Below, one piece after another: positions 10,331 through 21,095 of a stretch of DNA of 64,000 bases. Source of the stretch: Actinostola sp. cb2023. Taxonomy: Eukaryota > Cnidaria > Anthozoa > Actiniaria > Actinostolidae. Made by a program: the position numbers and the translations under genes. The stretch lies in the NCBI GenBank assembly GCA_033675265.1, contig JAUJYZ010000109.1, forward strand, positions 310,001 to 374,000. Direction: 5' to 3'. Positions within the stretch are counted from its first letter, which is position 1; each line of letters opens with the position of its first letter. The notes beneath the pieces are model-generated. The model was not told the DNA's origin. It worked only from the letters and a program-made list of their open reading frames with translations, and did no database searches.

Positions 10331-11722
10331 TCGAGATTCGAACTCAACCGTCAATGAAGCTTTCGTTTGCTTGTGGTTGACCTTCCAGGAACGTGTGATA
10401 TTTTTTCTAAAAGTTTCGTATTTGCTCACAATGCTTTGAAACGTTTTTAAGATGTCAATACAAGTATTCGCTTTGGTCTGATTGAATTTATTTCCAAGAC
10501 ATTGAATGGTTTAACTGACTAAATAATTGTCTTTTGATAATTGGGGGTTGAATTTCGTCTTCCAGAATCTTAAATTTTGAGTGGCCCAAAAATTTTATTC
10601 CACATATTACAAGACGAGATAGTATTCTTTGGCTGAGGTATACTTTCTATATTTGGATTGAGGTACCAGTGGATATATTAGCCTGTCAATATAGCCTTTG
10701 AAAAAATGCTCAAAATATGAAAATAATTTGAAAATCGATAAAATATTTATTTTTTGTTAAACAACTTCGATAAACATGTGAAAATGTAAAACATTATCTC
10801 ACTTTCCCGAAATTATATCATTTGTTCAGCGAAATTTAGGAAATTATTTGTTATTGTTGGTTTTACGAGTACCGTAAGATCGCCTCTCAAAACCGGAAGT
10901 GATCCCGAAAATCGAATATCGTGGCCGTTCTCCTAAGATAATTACCCGATTCAAATAAAACTTACACAGCATAACGAGTTCACCTAGACCTACATTCTGA
11001 CTAAATTTGAAGGATTTCGAATTTTCGCGTTCTGCATGCTATAGGCGAAATTTACGGAGAGCCTCTCTTAAAGCTTTTATTTGATTATTTAATCTTTGCT
11101 GAATAGCTTTTGTATAAAGTTATACATTACTCTTTTCATTTAACTTTACAACACGATGATATATTGTGTACAATTTGCGATGAGTTCGCACATGATCATG
11201 CTTGGCATCTTCACGCCATTTACGGCGTTGAAAACCCACAGGGTCCTATTATATTAGACCGTTCTTTCGATAAGCGATTCAATAGGTTAAATTACGAGTG
11301 GTTTTGATCCCCGGGCGGCTTCTGATTTAATACTTAAAGGCTCCGTTTCGCTTGATTATATGGCGTGAGCGACTGTCTCACTTCCAATTTGACCCGTTTA
11401 TGATTTGTCACATCAATTCCTCTTCATTTTATAGTTGTTTTATTAGGGATAGCAACGAATGAACTGTTCATTTACGGCCTTAGTTAGTGTGTTTTTGCTA
11501 TCTAGGACTTGGGTGCGTTTTCATTTCGATATCTTACTATTCATGTCCAGTGTGTGTCATACCACGTGGCATTTCACACTTTCAAGCTTCATCCATGCAG
11601 GCTTAACCTATCCTAACAATGAATGTTAGCCTCATTTGCAGACGGTCAGCGGTCCTCCGCTACACTGTGTTAGGGAAAATTTATTGATTTCATTTATTAA
11701 TAATTAATAAAATATATGTCCC

Positions 11723-11754
<32 letters not shown>

Positions 11755-11800
11755 CGTAACTACATACCAAGTGTTACCCTCTAGAAATAAAGTTTATTAT
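10331..11800. other. Unassigned stretch without a recognised gene
   Basis: Short open frames (for example at 11110-11307) have no recognisable motif and no splice context that convinces me. It contains the (AAT)n tract listed separately. Nothing else seen. Confidence 0.4.
11723..11754. repeat. (AAT)n microsatellite
   Basis: About ten uninterrupted AAT units. Confidence 0.9.
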
Positions 11801-12114
11801 AATTAAATAGTTAAACGAGACTTACCTGTAAGTTGAAGTTTGACTGTAATTCTATCTCATAAAGAGTAGTAACCGAGGACTGACATGAAGAATGAAGCCT
11901 ACCGGGAGTGACGTCACAATCATTTCTTCAAAACCTACTCATAGTGGAGGAACACACAAGTAAAACCTTATCAAAAGAGTCTCAGTAACCGAGATGATGT
12001 ACAACCCCCAGGGAGGGAGAGGAGGGCATCGTCAGTCCTCGGTTACTACTCTTTATGAGATAGAATTACAGTCAAACTTCAACTTACAGGTAAGTCTCGT
12101 TTAACTATTTAATT
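11801..12114. repeat. Perfect 84-bp inverted repeat pair beside the DIRS element
   Basis: 11801-11884 and 12031-12114 are exact reverse complements as far as I can read. Each arm contains ATTCTATCTCATAAA, the terminal sequence of the adjacent DIRS element, plus CAGGTAAGT (a consensus splice donor) in opposite orientations. Just inside the left arm, 11886-11928 also matches the segment next to the DIRS right terminus (AAGCCTACCGGGAGTGACGT). This is probably a DIRS-derived terminal or internal complementary region, or a miniature derivative. Confidence 0.8.
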
Positions 12115-12346
12115 CTATCTCATAAACCGTAACCTCGTACTGACATGAAGTCTTCAAAGCGTGTGAGGACACTATGAGTACCTATTTCATCATTAATGAT
12201 ACTGCAATATTCCAATAACTTGCTTTATTCTATAATCTCATTTTATTTTGAACAAATTTCAAGAAAAACTCAAAAACACACCTGCAAATATAGCTGGGGC
12301 TTCTAAATAAAGCCAAAATAACTCCTGAGAGAGTTAATGACAACAT

Positions 12347-13015
12347 TCACTGACTTATTACATGCTTGTAATAGAACTTTTTAAATGTATTAGCATTAGT
12401 CCAACCTGCTCTCTTGAGGATTTCATCTAAAGGAATGGCAGCCTGATAAGCAGCTGTTGATGCAGCATGTCTTGTGGAGTGTGGTTTAAATAGCTCAATA
12501 TCAATGCCAGACAACTGTAGTACCATTCTAATCCATCTCGCTAATGTTTGGGAGCCAATCGCTTTGTGGGGCTTTATGATAGAAATAAACAGCCAATCAT
12601 CATGTCGTAAACTCTTAGTACGCTCCATATACTCCTCCAAACAGGCATAAGGACATATATCTTCATCCTGGGTATACCTGGGCATAATCACCGGTGGGAC
12701 TGGATAATTAGGTCTGCTTTGTTTTACATGTTTACTGAGGATAAACACAAGTTCATTTTGTGATTTCTTTAAACATTCCTTGTTGATGCTGAGCTGTAGC
12801 AAGGTCTGCTTTCTCTGAATTGTGACCAACGCCAGCAACATGGCCAATTTCAAGGATAGTTCCTTTAGACTCAAAGACCGGTTTGGGATGTAGGTTTTCA
12901 AGAACTGTAACACTAAATGGACATCCCAAATCCCATAATACTTATTAGATGGTGGTTTTCTCTCAAAAACACCCTTCAGGAAACGACAAACAATAGGGTG
13001 CTGTCCAACTGGCAT
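12347..13015 (-). CDS. DIRS tyrosine recombinase
   Basis: The 222-residue frame has the catalytic motifs near its C-terminus: PHSTRHAAST (His-x-x-Arg), KRAGWTNANTF (Trp) and FKKFYYKHV (nucleophile Tyr). The N-terminal part (GIWDVHLVLQFLKTYIP, then LSLKLAMLLALVTIQRK with the first catalytic Arg region) matches the DIRS recombinase core. It would recombine the circular cDNA of the element into the genome. The frame starts without a good methionine context, so it was probably the 3' part of a longer pol frame before deletion. The catalytic residues look intact. Confidence 0.85.
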   Translation of the reverse strand: MPVGQHPIVCRFLKGVFERKPPSNKYYGIWDVHLVLQFLKTYIPNRSLSLKELSLKLAMLLALVTIQRKQTLLQLSINKECLKKSQNELVFILSKHVKQSRPNYPVPPVIMPRYTQDEDICPYACLEEYMERTKSLRHDDWLFISIIKPHKAIGSQTLARWIRMVLQLSGIDIELFKPHSTRHAASTAAYQAAIPLDEILKRAGWTNANTFKKFYYKHVISQ

Positions 13016-13049
13016 CTGGTCAAGAGAAATAATGCAAGATAACGCTGAT

Positions 13050-13703
13050 CTAGCCGTATTTAGAGTAGAATAGGATAGATGAGATAAATGACCTCAACTT
13101 TCCTTTCTTTTGTTCACCTAAGGTGACTGTCATGGAAACTGTATTCAATATAAACCCCAAGAATGTCAACTCTTGGGCAGGTATTAATACTGATTTGTCT
13201 GGGTGCAGAGTGAAACCTAACTTCAGAAAAAGCATAACTGTTTCTCTTACATTATTGAGACATTCCTGAAATTCCTTTCCTTGCAAATAGAAATCATATA
13301 TGTAACCTGAGAGATTATACCCTTTCTGCCTAAGCGTCGCAAGGAGGGGCTTCATCACCTTGGTAAAGATTCTAGGGGAACTGGACAAACCCATGGGCAA
13401 AGCCTTAAATTCGTACAATTGCCCATCCCATAGAAACTTCAAAAACTTTCTATGTTCCACTGCCATAGGAATGGTATAATAGGCATGTTTCAGATCTAAC
13501 GATGCCATAAATGCATTTGGGGTTATCAAATTGATGACTGTATTCAACGTATCCATTTTAAAGTGTCGGAAAAGTACTGCCTCATTACATTTTTTGAAAT
13601 TGAAAATTAGCCTGTGTGACCCATCTGGCTTAGGAGTGACAAATATGGGGGATAAACATTCACCCATTTCATGCTCTGATAGACCAATGACCTCCAACTG
13701 CAA
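13050..13703 (-). pseudogene. DIRS reverse transcriptase, catalytic motif altered
   Basis: RT fingers and palm can be followed: LSPIFVTPKPDGSHRLIFNF, MASLDLKHAYYTIPM (first catalytic Asp), ALPMGLSSSPRIF, then GYIYDFYL where the family has YIDD. The first Asp of that pair is therefore Tyr (GAT to TAT), which should abolish polymerase activity. It ends after FLGFILNTVSMTV and a short thumb region; RNase H is absent. It is in frame with the gag frame upstream, separated by one TGA at 13734-13736. Confidence 0.85.
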
Positions 13704-13733
13704 TAATTTCTCTAATTCTGTAGTTATAATGAG

Positions 13734-15017
13734 TCATTGCTGTGCACTGAAATTTCTCTGACCCCCACCACTATATTTGCAGGGATCATCTATGAACTCA
13801 ATATGACAATGTTCTATATAGTCTAAAATTTCTGGGTCTGATGTAATCTTATGCCATTCTAAGGTACAGTTCTTAGTCTGACCAGCCACAAAAGGTGGTT
13901 GGTTGTTAATTAATGTTCTTATGTCTTTCTCTAAATTTACATACCAATACTGGGTTGACTTTGAGCCTGACCTCTTCTCTGACTGGGGCGCATTCTGAAA
14001 ATGCTGACTTTTCTGATATGATGAGCGATTACCATAGCTCCATTGGTTGCTACGACCACGAAAACCTCTACCCCTGCTCCTTGTAGAATCACTTCTGTAT
14101 CCTCTAGAAGAATATGGAGAGAACCTTTGTCCTCTCCCTCGGGGTGCAGATTGATATTTGCACACTCTGCTCTTATTTAGCTCTGCTATCTCCTTTACTC
14201 TTTTGGCAGTATCACCTCCAAAGAGAAATTCATCTGCTGGGTTAGATGAACTACACAAGCCTTTGGCAAATTCGCTTTTAAACTGTGGCTTTATGGAGTC
14301 TCGTCGTCTGTTATTCAGCTCAAAATTAGCTGTCATCGCCATTGTTAGGCCATCCAAGCATGATGTTATTGTTTCTTTGTCGGCTTTCATTTTTAACAAG
14401 CTTTCTGAGACCTTCAACTGACAATTGATTGAAGATAGTAGCATGGCTTGTGTGGTCTGGAACTTAACATCATTAATTCGCACTTTTCCTGGCAGTTGAT
14501 TCCAGATACTCTGTTCACACTTGGGCAATCGAACTTTGATATTCTCGGGGGTATTATGAAGCTTCATAATAATCTTACTCTGATCTTGGCTAATTCTTTG
14601 CAAGCATAATTTGTTGATGACTGTTGCTACTTTTTCATTTATCTTTGGCCCTTTAACATCACTGTCGATATCTAGCTGGTTGCCATTATCCAAAATACTG
14701 GACTCATTAGCATTTTCGGCCGTTGCATTGTCAACGGCAGCGGGATTAGCAATCCCATCCAAATCCTCTTGGATATTTATAAAGGCTCCATTATCAACTT
14801 CGCCACTCTCTTCAGAACGTTCATCTTGTTCCTCAGCTTGATAATAATCTGGGCCACTAAAGTTAGCAAAACTTTGGCTGAGACGCTCCAAGCCTTCCAA
14901 AATCGCTCGATTCACTTGCGTTTGATCAGGAATGCTTTGGCGTGAAAGATAGCTCCCAGGCTGATCTTTGGGCTTTGAGATGCCCTCACTGGGGTCATCA
15001 GCCTCCATATCTGACAT
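13734..15017 (-). CDS. DIRS gag-like protein
   Basis: The 427-residue frame begins MSDMEADDPSEG at 15017. It has an acidic Glu/Asp-rich N-terminal third, a helical middle (LCLQRISQDQSKIIMKLH, then a segment with QTTQAMLLSSINCQL) and an Arg/Gly-rich region (RGRGQRFSPYSSRGYRSDST) that would bind RNA. The C-terminal part (QPPFVAGQTKNCTLEWHKIT and the following residues) leads directly into RT. It ends at TGA, and the next in-frame codons open the RT frame. The stop may be a CGA-to-TGA mutation or a programmed readthrough; the family context favours mutation. The ATG context just inside the right terminus supports the start. Confidence 0.75.
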   Translation of the reverse strand: MSDMEADDPSEGISKPKDQPGSYLSRQSIPDQTQVNRAILEGLERLSQSFANFSGPDYYQAEEQDERSEESGEVDNGAFINIQEDLDGIANPAAVDNATAENANESSILDNGNQLDIDSDVKGPKINEKVATVINKLCLQRISQDQSKIIMKLHNTPENIKVRLPKCEQSIWNQLPGKVRINDVKFQTTQAMLLSSINCQLKVSESLLKMKADKETITSCLDGLTMAMTANFELNNRRRDSIKPQFKSEFAKGLCSSSNPADEFLFGGDTAKRVKEIAELNKSRVCKYQSAPRGRGQRFSPYSSRGYRSDSTRSRGRGFRGRSNQWSYGNRSSYQKSQHFQNAPQSEKRSGSKSTQYWYVNLEKDIRTLINNQPPFVAGQTKNCTLEWHKITSDPEILDYIEHCHIEFIDDPCKYSGGGQRNFSAQQ

Positions 15018-15375
15018 AATCTGTCATGAGAAACATGAATAGCGGTCAAGAAAGCAGTTTTCCTGAGTTGACCACTTTCAAAATGGCGGACGCCATGTGG
15101 TTCTCTACGAATGCCTTTGCAAGGTCATTCTAGGTGAATTTAATGTAATGTGACTCGTACAGAGTTCACTTCACCTTACACTCGTGTTCTTATGCAATAA
15201 TACTTACCTTAAACGAACGAGAAAGTGGTAAAACCTTCTAAAGTTCCGAATAATCTGGAACGGTTCTAAAACACGTCTACTCCCTTCGGTAGTTTAGGTT
15301 CAATGATTGTGACGTCACTCCCGGTAGGCTTCATTCTTCATGTCAGTACAAGGTTACGGTTTATGAGATAGAATT

Positions 15376-17206
15376 ATAATTATAAACTCATATTAAAAGT
15401 CTCAGTAAAATTAAAACAAGGGATATAGACCAGCTGTTCAACTCAATGAAATAATAATATGGTGTAGATGTAGTACATGTTTCTACTTTGCCACCTATGC
15501 CTGCAGCACCTACAGCTTATTTATAGATCAAGGTGACAATGACACAAAGTCAAGAATGACAATTTATACCCAGCATTGCAAACAATAATTATATGTACTA
15601 TGTTGTAAATTTTCAGGTACTCACAGTATCATCATATAATCCCATGTCCAACAATTAATTAGAAATTTCAGACAAACCGGCCAATATACATAATCTCAAC
15701 AGGTTGCAGTGTTACAAATGTCCCAGTTTCTACTTTGCCTCCTGCAGGTTTATCAACAGACAACTTCTCAGGTACATCATCTATATAATAATATACATGC
15801 ACATGAATAATTCTAATTCTAAAACAATATTAAAGAAAATTATATGTGGCTAAATATAATTTAGGGAAGAAGAAGAATAAGAAGCTTTATTGGTACCAGA
15901 ATTTTTTACAAATATAGATATAACACAAATATACATAAAAAATAAATATAGAAGCGATTCATTTCCATGTTGAGCCCATAACTCTTGATGGTCATTTGGA
16001 AATTATTAATCGTGACATGTAGTGTGACCTGTTGTGTCACGATCGTGAAAGGATTTTCAGTTTTAAAAACTGTGTTCGTTTCCGACCCCTGTAAATCTTA
16101 AGATTTGTAATAAATTAAAAACGCTTCCACTGCATTCACATATTAGTATCATCATTATGTATAACATAAACAATGCAGATCAATGATCAAATCAATTAAA
16201 ACACGCTGTGGTCTTCTTCAACATTCTAAACTGGCTGGTAGTCAAGAATATTTCATGATTTTTAATCATCTTAGCTTATTGAATTCAAACCCTCCTAAGT
16301 TTGTTAGGAATTGTTAGCGCTTCTGAGTGATGTGCCTCGTAGTTTTCAATTTGAAAACTTTCTCTTCTCTGGGAACAGAATACGAGAACTCCCTCGCGAC
16401 ACTTAGGCTGAAAAAAAAAATACTCTTCAATAAGTCACTTTGCCGCAATAAAGAACTTAGTACACATTTCTTGCTGAAAGTGCATAAAATGTACGTCTTG
16501 GAGTGTAATTGTGAATTACTTTTTTGAATTGTAAAGTAATAGAAAAAAATGGATTTGCGTGATTGGACGAATATCAAACATTCAAATTCAGGTTGAGCCT
16601 GCATTACATTGGGTCAGAGCCTAACCCGAGAAATCTAAATTTCGTGCGAAAATCAAATCGTGTCACTAATACGTATACCATTTGTACTTCTTCAATCGAT
16701 ACACATATTTGCAATTTCTACGAACAATGGAGTCAGCTTTGGCTGCCCATTGTGTCAATTCTAATGTCGATCAACTGTTCGTTTATTATTCAAGTCCTTT
16801 CAGTGGATTTGTCTCCAGCAGTGAATAAGTAAAAGCTTTAATAAAGAAATATGAGATCACAACCGGGTCATGCTTTAGAGATTGCGACCAAAGCAAAGGA
16901 TTCAGCGAAACAGGTACAGGTCATAAATTAATATTTCATATATCATGCCATGTTTACATAACATGCAAATGGTGTGAATTTTCTAGTAATAATAATAAAT
17001 AATAGTAAAATAAATGAACACCTCAAATACCTCAAATAGTAAAATAAATGAACACCCACAAATACTACCACCAACAACAACCCTTCCCCATAAACACACA
17101 CACAGAATTACTATTAAAAAACTTCACTACAGTATGCTAAGTTTTGCTAGCTTGTAACAATTATAATGGGATTATTATGTTGATCTGTAATGCATTACTT
17201 TTACAG
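15376..17206. other. Intergenic or intronic stretch, with a possible LINE 3' end
   Basis: No convincing gene. Around 15880-15960 the minus strand reads CAATAAAGCTTCTTATTCTTC, the style of a non-LTR retrotransposon 3' tail, without a recognisable body. A frame at about 16851-16912 (MRSQPGHALEIATKAKDSAK, then a GT) could be a 5' exon of the gene whose exon lies at 17207, but the phases do not match. Confidence 0.35.
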
Positions 17207-17376
17207 CTCCAAACAATGGCAAAAATCACAAAGTCTTTTGGCCAAAAAATGACTTTCATCTTCAATGGGAAAACATTCCATTTGTGATAGCTGGTCACAG
17301 AAGGCTAGACTGCCAGAATGGACAAGACAGAAACATGTCAACAAAGCAAAAATATGCACAAGCAAGGGCTGATGAG
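17207..17376 (+). pseudogene. 5' exon of a MULE-domain (CaRF-like) gene
   Basis: A 170-nt exon is bounded by a good acceptor (TTTTACAG before 17207) and donor (GAG, then GTAAAT at 17377). It is open in one frame: NHKVFWPKNDFHLQWENI, then PFVIAGHRRLDCQNGQDRN. Text of the type AG-x-RxLDCQxGxDR is what I expect at the N-terminus of invertebrate calcium-responsive-transcription-factor-like proteins, whose later part is a MULE-type transposase fold. Later exons lie at 30.0-30.9 kb, beyond the giant transposon, which therefore sits in the intron. This exon ends in phase 0 while the next recognisable exon needs phase 1, so at least one exon is missing or a boundary is misread. Confidence 0.5.
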
Positions 17377-17440
17377 GTAAATCATAATAAGTTAATAATA
17401 AATTATTATTTTTTTCATAATAATTTGTATATACATATAC

Positions 17441-17467
17441 GGCCCTGCGCACGGTGTTGAGACACAA
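17441..17467 (+). repeat. Left terminal inverted repeat of the giant transposon
   Basis: GGCCCTGCGCACGGTGTT continues to about 27 bp with one mismatch to the right end. ATAC at 17437-17440 is the target duplication. Confidence 0.9.
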
Positions 17468-17713
17468 CAGAATTTTACGTCATTTTGGCCGTAAAAAGAG
17501 TTTTATTTTCGTCATATCTCAGCCGCTTCTTTGTTATATTTACTGACACCTCACAAAATTATTGTTCATTTATTAAGGTTCCACTTCCGATATTTTATAT
17601 TTTGTGAAACTCTGTTGAACAAAAAACTAAAGCGAAAATGCGTAGACCGCTCAATGAAAAATAAGCCAATCTAGCGTAACTTGGCAATTTGATTCTGTGG
17701 TTGCAACAAAAAC

Positions 17714-18013
17714 TATCGCGCGTATCGTGCCTTTCGTGCCTAAGTTATCGGGCATATCGTGCCTTTCGTGCCTAAGTTATCGCGCCTTTCGTGCCTAAGT
17801 TATCGCGCGTATCGCGCCTTTCGTGCCTAAGTTATCGCGCCTTTCGTGCCTAAGTTATCGCGCCTTTCGTGCCTAAGTTATTGAATCGCGCCTTTCGTGC
17901 CTAAGTTATCGAATCGCGCCTAGGTTATCGAATCGCGCCTTTCGTGCCTAAGTTATCGAATCGCGCCTAAGTTATCGAATCGCGCCTATCGTGCCTAAGT
18001 ACATTATCGCGCC
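17714..18013 (+). repeat. Left subterminal iteron array
   Basis: About 12 head-to-tail copies of a 23-30 bp unit built from CTTTCGTGCC, TAAGTTATCG and CGCGCC. In reverse complement these are GGCACGAAAG and CGATAACTTA, the same unit as in the right array. They are likely transposase binding sites. Confidence 0.9.
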
Positions 18014-21000
18014 GCTTAGCCGATAATTAAGTCTTTTATAACGTTGGTTTATATATATTAAACTGACTTTGATCTATCCCTTTAATTACTTATAGGAAGA
18101 TAGTGGATGTAATATAGTATTGAAAGTTGAAGACAGCGAAAGGCCTAGAAGGAAGATCTTGAATAATAAGCTTAAGCTTAAATCAGTTTACAGCTTAAAA
18201 ATAGTTTAGTTCGCATGTTCAATCAAGCAGAGAAAAAAATAAGTATCATCGACAGCTGGATCAAGATGTTGACAATTTATAGTGTATGACTGACATCACA
18301 CAACGATGTTGGACTCTGGACTGCAGACCAGTTGCAGTAGACAATCGATTAAACATACATGTACATGTGTTATTTAAGTTATGTATGATCACAAATAAAA
18401 TTGAATAACATAAATGCAAATAATTGTGAAGTTATTGAAGAACAAAAAAACATTATTCAATGCATGTACTATAGACTCTGAATAGATAAAACAAAGACAG
18501 GCACTACGAAGTTGATTTAAGTAGAAAACATATATATTAGGCAATATAATGATGTTCTGTTCTTTTTTAACTTGCGGTATCCATGGTGACCAATGCGCCG
18601 GCTTTGCACTGCTCTCTGTCGCGCGAATTTCAAACTGAACATTTACAGGGACCGTCTTTCTAAAGGTAAACATATCGAAAAATATCACTATTCCTCATTA
18701 ATTTCCATATCAAACATACGCAAACTGTCAACATTTCCCCACAAATCTCTGACGACCAATACAATTGAAAATCGAAATTTAGAATAAGTGAAAAATACGC
18801 GATCTCATATTAAGCTTAAGCTAGCTTAGCTTAACTAAATTAAGGTGAAGCAAAAAAAAAAAGTTTGAGTTAACGGGGTGAATTTTATTGTACATGTACT
18901 GTTAAAATAGAATAAAGGGATCGGGTATGCTTGGCTGGTTCGAGTTAGCAAGGATTTCGATTTAACCGAGTTTTGAGACTGCTGAGAATGAGATCACAAC
19001 TAAAAAGTAGGTGGATTTGCAGCTTGCATTGTCAGTTGTAAATCTTTAGTTTCTGTATCACTCAAACACAATTGAAATTTGATTACCGAAAAGCGTTAAT
19101 ATGAATAAGCTTAATATTCTAAAGGCCAAACAACATAGAACAATTTTAACCAAAGAAGAAAAAGTCGATTACTGGATACCGGCCGGTGTGGATCAAACTC
19201 GGCGTTACTGAAAATATAAATTATTCCGTCATAATCTGATGCAAGTGTGACATTATAACTTAGTTTTCGGCATCAAAAGTAAATAATCAATCTACAGCAG
19301 TCTTATTGTGTACATGGTTAAAGCTTGTTTTTATGATTGCAACTGGAATGCATTTTTTCGGCTACATATCAGTACAAAATGTCCGATTTGAATTAAGCTT
19401 ATTGACGACCGAAACCTCTAGTTTTATAACTTTTATTCCAGCAGTCAAACTTCCAAAACCACCTTACTATAAGCTCATATTATTCTTTTGGAAATAAAAA
19501 AAATGAAAATGCTGAAAACACTGATAGTAAACGACTAGCTAGCTCGCGATCAGATCAGATTTAGATGAACAGAAAGAAAATTTTGTGATTTTTTCAATAA
19601 CAGAGCGAAATCTCGCAATTTGATTGGTTCTCAGCCGTTGTCAATAGACTTGGATAAATTTTAACTTTTCAAAAACCTAGCTTACGCCTCAATAGCCCTC
19701 GGATTTACAGTCTGTGAAATATTATTATTTTTACTATATTTAGCTTACCTGCTTTATAACGGAAGGGAAAAAACAGGTCTTGTAGGTCCTTCAGTGACCG
19801 GATTTGTTATAAAAAAACAGTTGAACATCCTGACTGCAGCCTTCATTTTGGTCACGATTTCGTTGCATTCAGGTTTCTTTTACCGGCACCACTATCGAAT
19901 AGTATAGAGTTGGAATGAGTTATAATGTACAGACTACAGTAAGTACTGTAGTGACATGATAAATTGGCTCCGCCGTTTTCTAGCTAGGGTATATATCCTA
20001 ACTTTTCAGCTTTTCAGTTTTCATATTTGAATCACACCATGTGATCATACCGGCACATGTAGTTGAGACTTCGATTTAGTACAGCAACTAATAAACAATC
20101 ACTGATGAATCTCTCCATAATAACTTCTTCGAAATGTCGATATGTTTTAGCTCTAAACAGTAGACAGTATAATATTTTATAGCTGTCCATCAATTTCTTG
20201 GGAGACACATTTTTATATTGACAGTTTTCTTTGCCATTTAACTTACCATGTTCGGCGTTTCAAAAGACACTCAATTGCCATCCATGAAAGTTTTCAATCC
20301 AGTTGAATTGCTTTGATTTGGCTTAAAAATATCCTTGACTTGCCAAAATTACTTGTGAATGATTTTCAAACAATTTTCAAACGTCTTGGTACCCAACCCT
20401 TTGTGGTTCAGCAACTCACGGAACTCACAATGTACTTCAAATATTCCATTTTTGTTTTGTTTTGAAATTCGTCATCCTCATTGGTGCAGTGATTGGCTGT
20501 GAACGTACCACAGGTAGCCCAAGCTCTTGTATATTTAAATCGTACAATAAAATTAATGGTCTTAATGAATTTTTTTTGATCCACGGAACAAATCGATCAC
20601 ACTAAATCGGATCAAGCAAGGTGATTTACAGGTCTGCAAAACTACATCGAAGTATCGCATAAAGAAAGTGTGAATATCAAAAACACCCTCAAAACGAGTA
20701 GAAAAAAAACTTCACAAATTTAATTTATTTTATATAACAGTCTTTTCCATTCGTAGATTTTCTTTAAAAAACCTATTATCTATAATAAAAAAATAAAATA
20801 AAATTGAATTTACTAGTTGCTTTAGGTTGTCCCATCAGTTCATTCCCAATCTTTTTCGACCACTACAAGTGACCATAGCTCGACCCAATATCTCATATCA
20901 AATCAACAAATAATTAGTAATCAACGAAATCGTAATCCGGCAATACAATTTTTCGTGCTCAATGTGATATTCAATTTCCATCTACTTTGGCTTCCTCTTT

Positions 21001-21095
21001 TTATTACCCCTTACCACAGGAAGACCAAAAAGAAATATAATTATTGTTAAATTACATGTTATCATCAGCATCATCATCATCAACTTGCAGTAAAT
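18014..21095. other. Gene-poor left part of the giant transposon
   Basis: About 3 kb of AT-rich sequence with only short random frames. No splice-bounded coding segment recognised. It may hold regulatory sequence for the BEN gene. Confidence 0.45.

Larger units (their letters stand above)
12111..15375 (-). mobile_element. DIRS-type retrotransposon (minus strand), defective
   Basis: Bounded by 40-bp inverted termini (12111-12150 and 15336-15375; ATTCTATCTCATAAACCGTA with one mismatch over 40). From right to left it encodes gag-like protein, reverse transcriptase and tyrosine recombinase, the order of DIRS elements. DIRS elements use a tyrosine recombinase instead of a DDE integrase and have inverted rather than direct LTRs. 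There is little room for RNase H between RT and recombinase (only about 35 bp between frames), so part of the pol region is lost. A single TGA separates gag and RT. Confidence 0.85.

Noticed and set aside
9905..10380. Two 60-codon frames as small genes
   Set aside because: No motif, and the second lies across an inverted repeat; chance frames are expected at this length.
14158..14841. Plus-strand frames opposite the DIRS gag
   Set aside because: Antisense shadows of a well-supported gag frame.
17714..18013. Possible CRISPR array (regular short repeats)
   Set aside because: No unique spacers; units are head-to-tail, the host is eukaryotic, and the same array is mirrored at the other transposon end.
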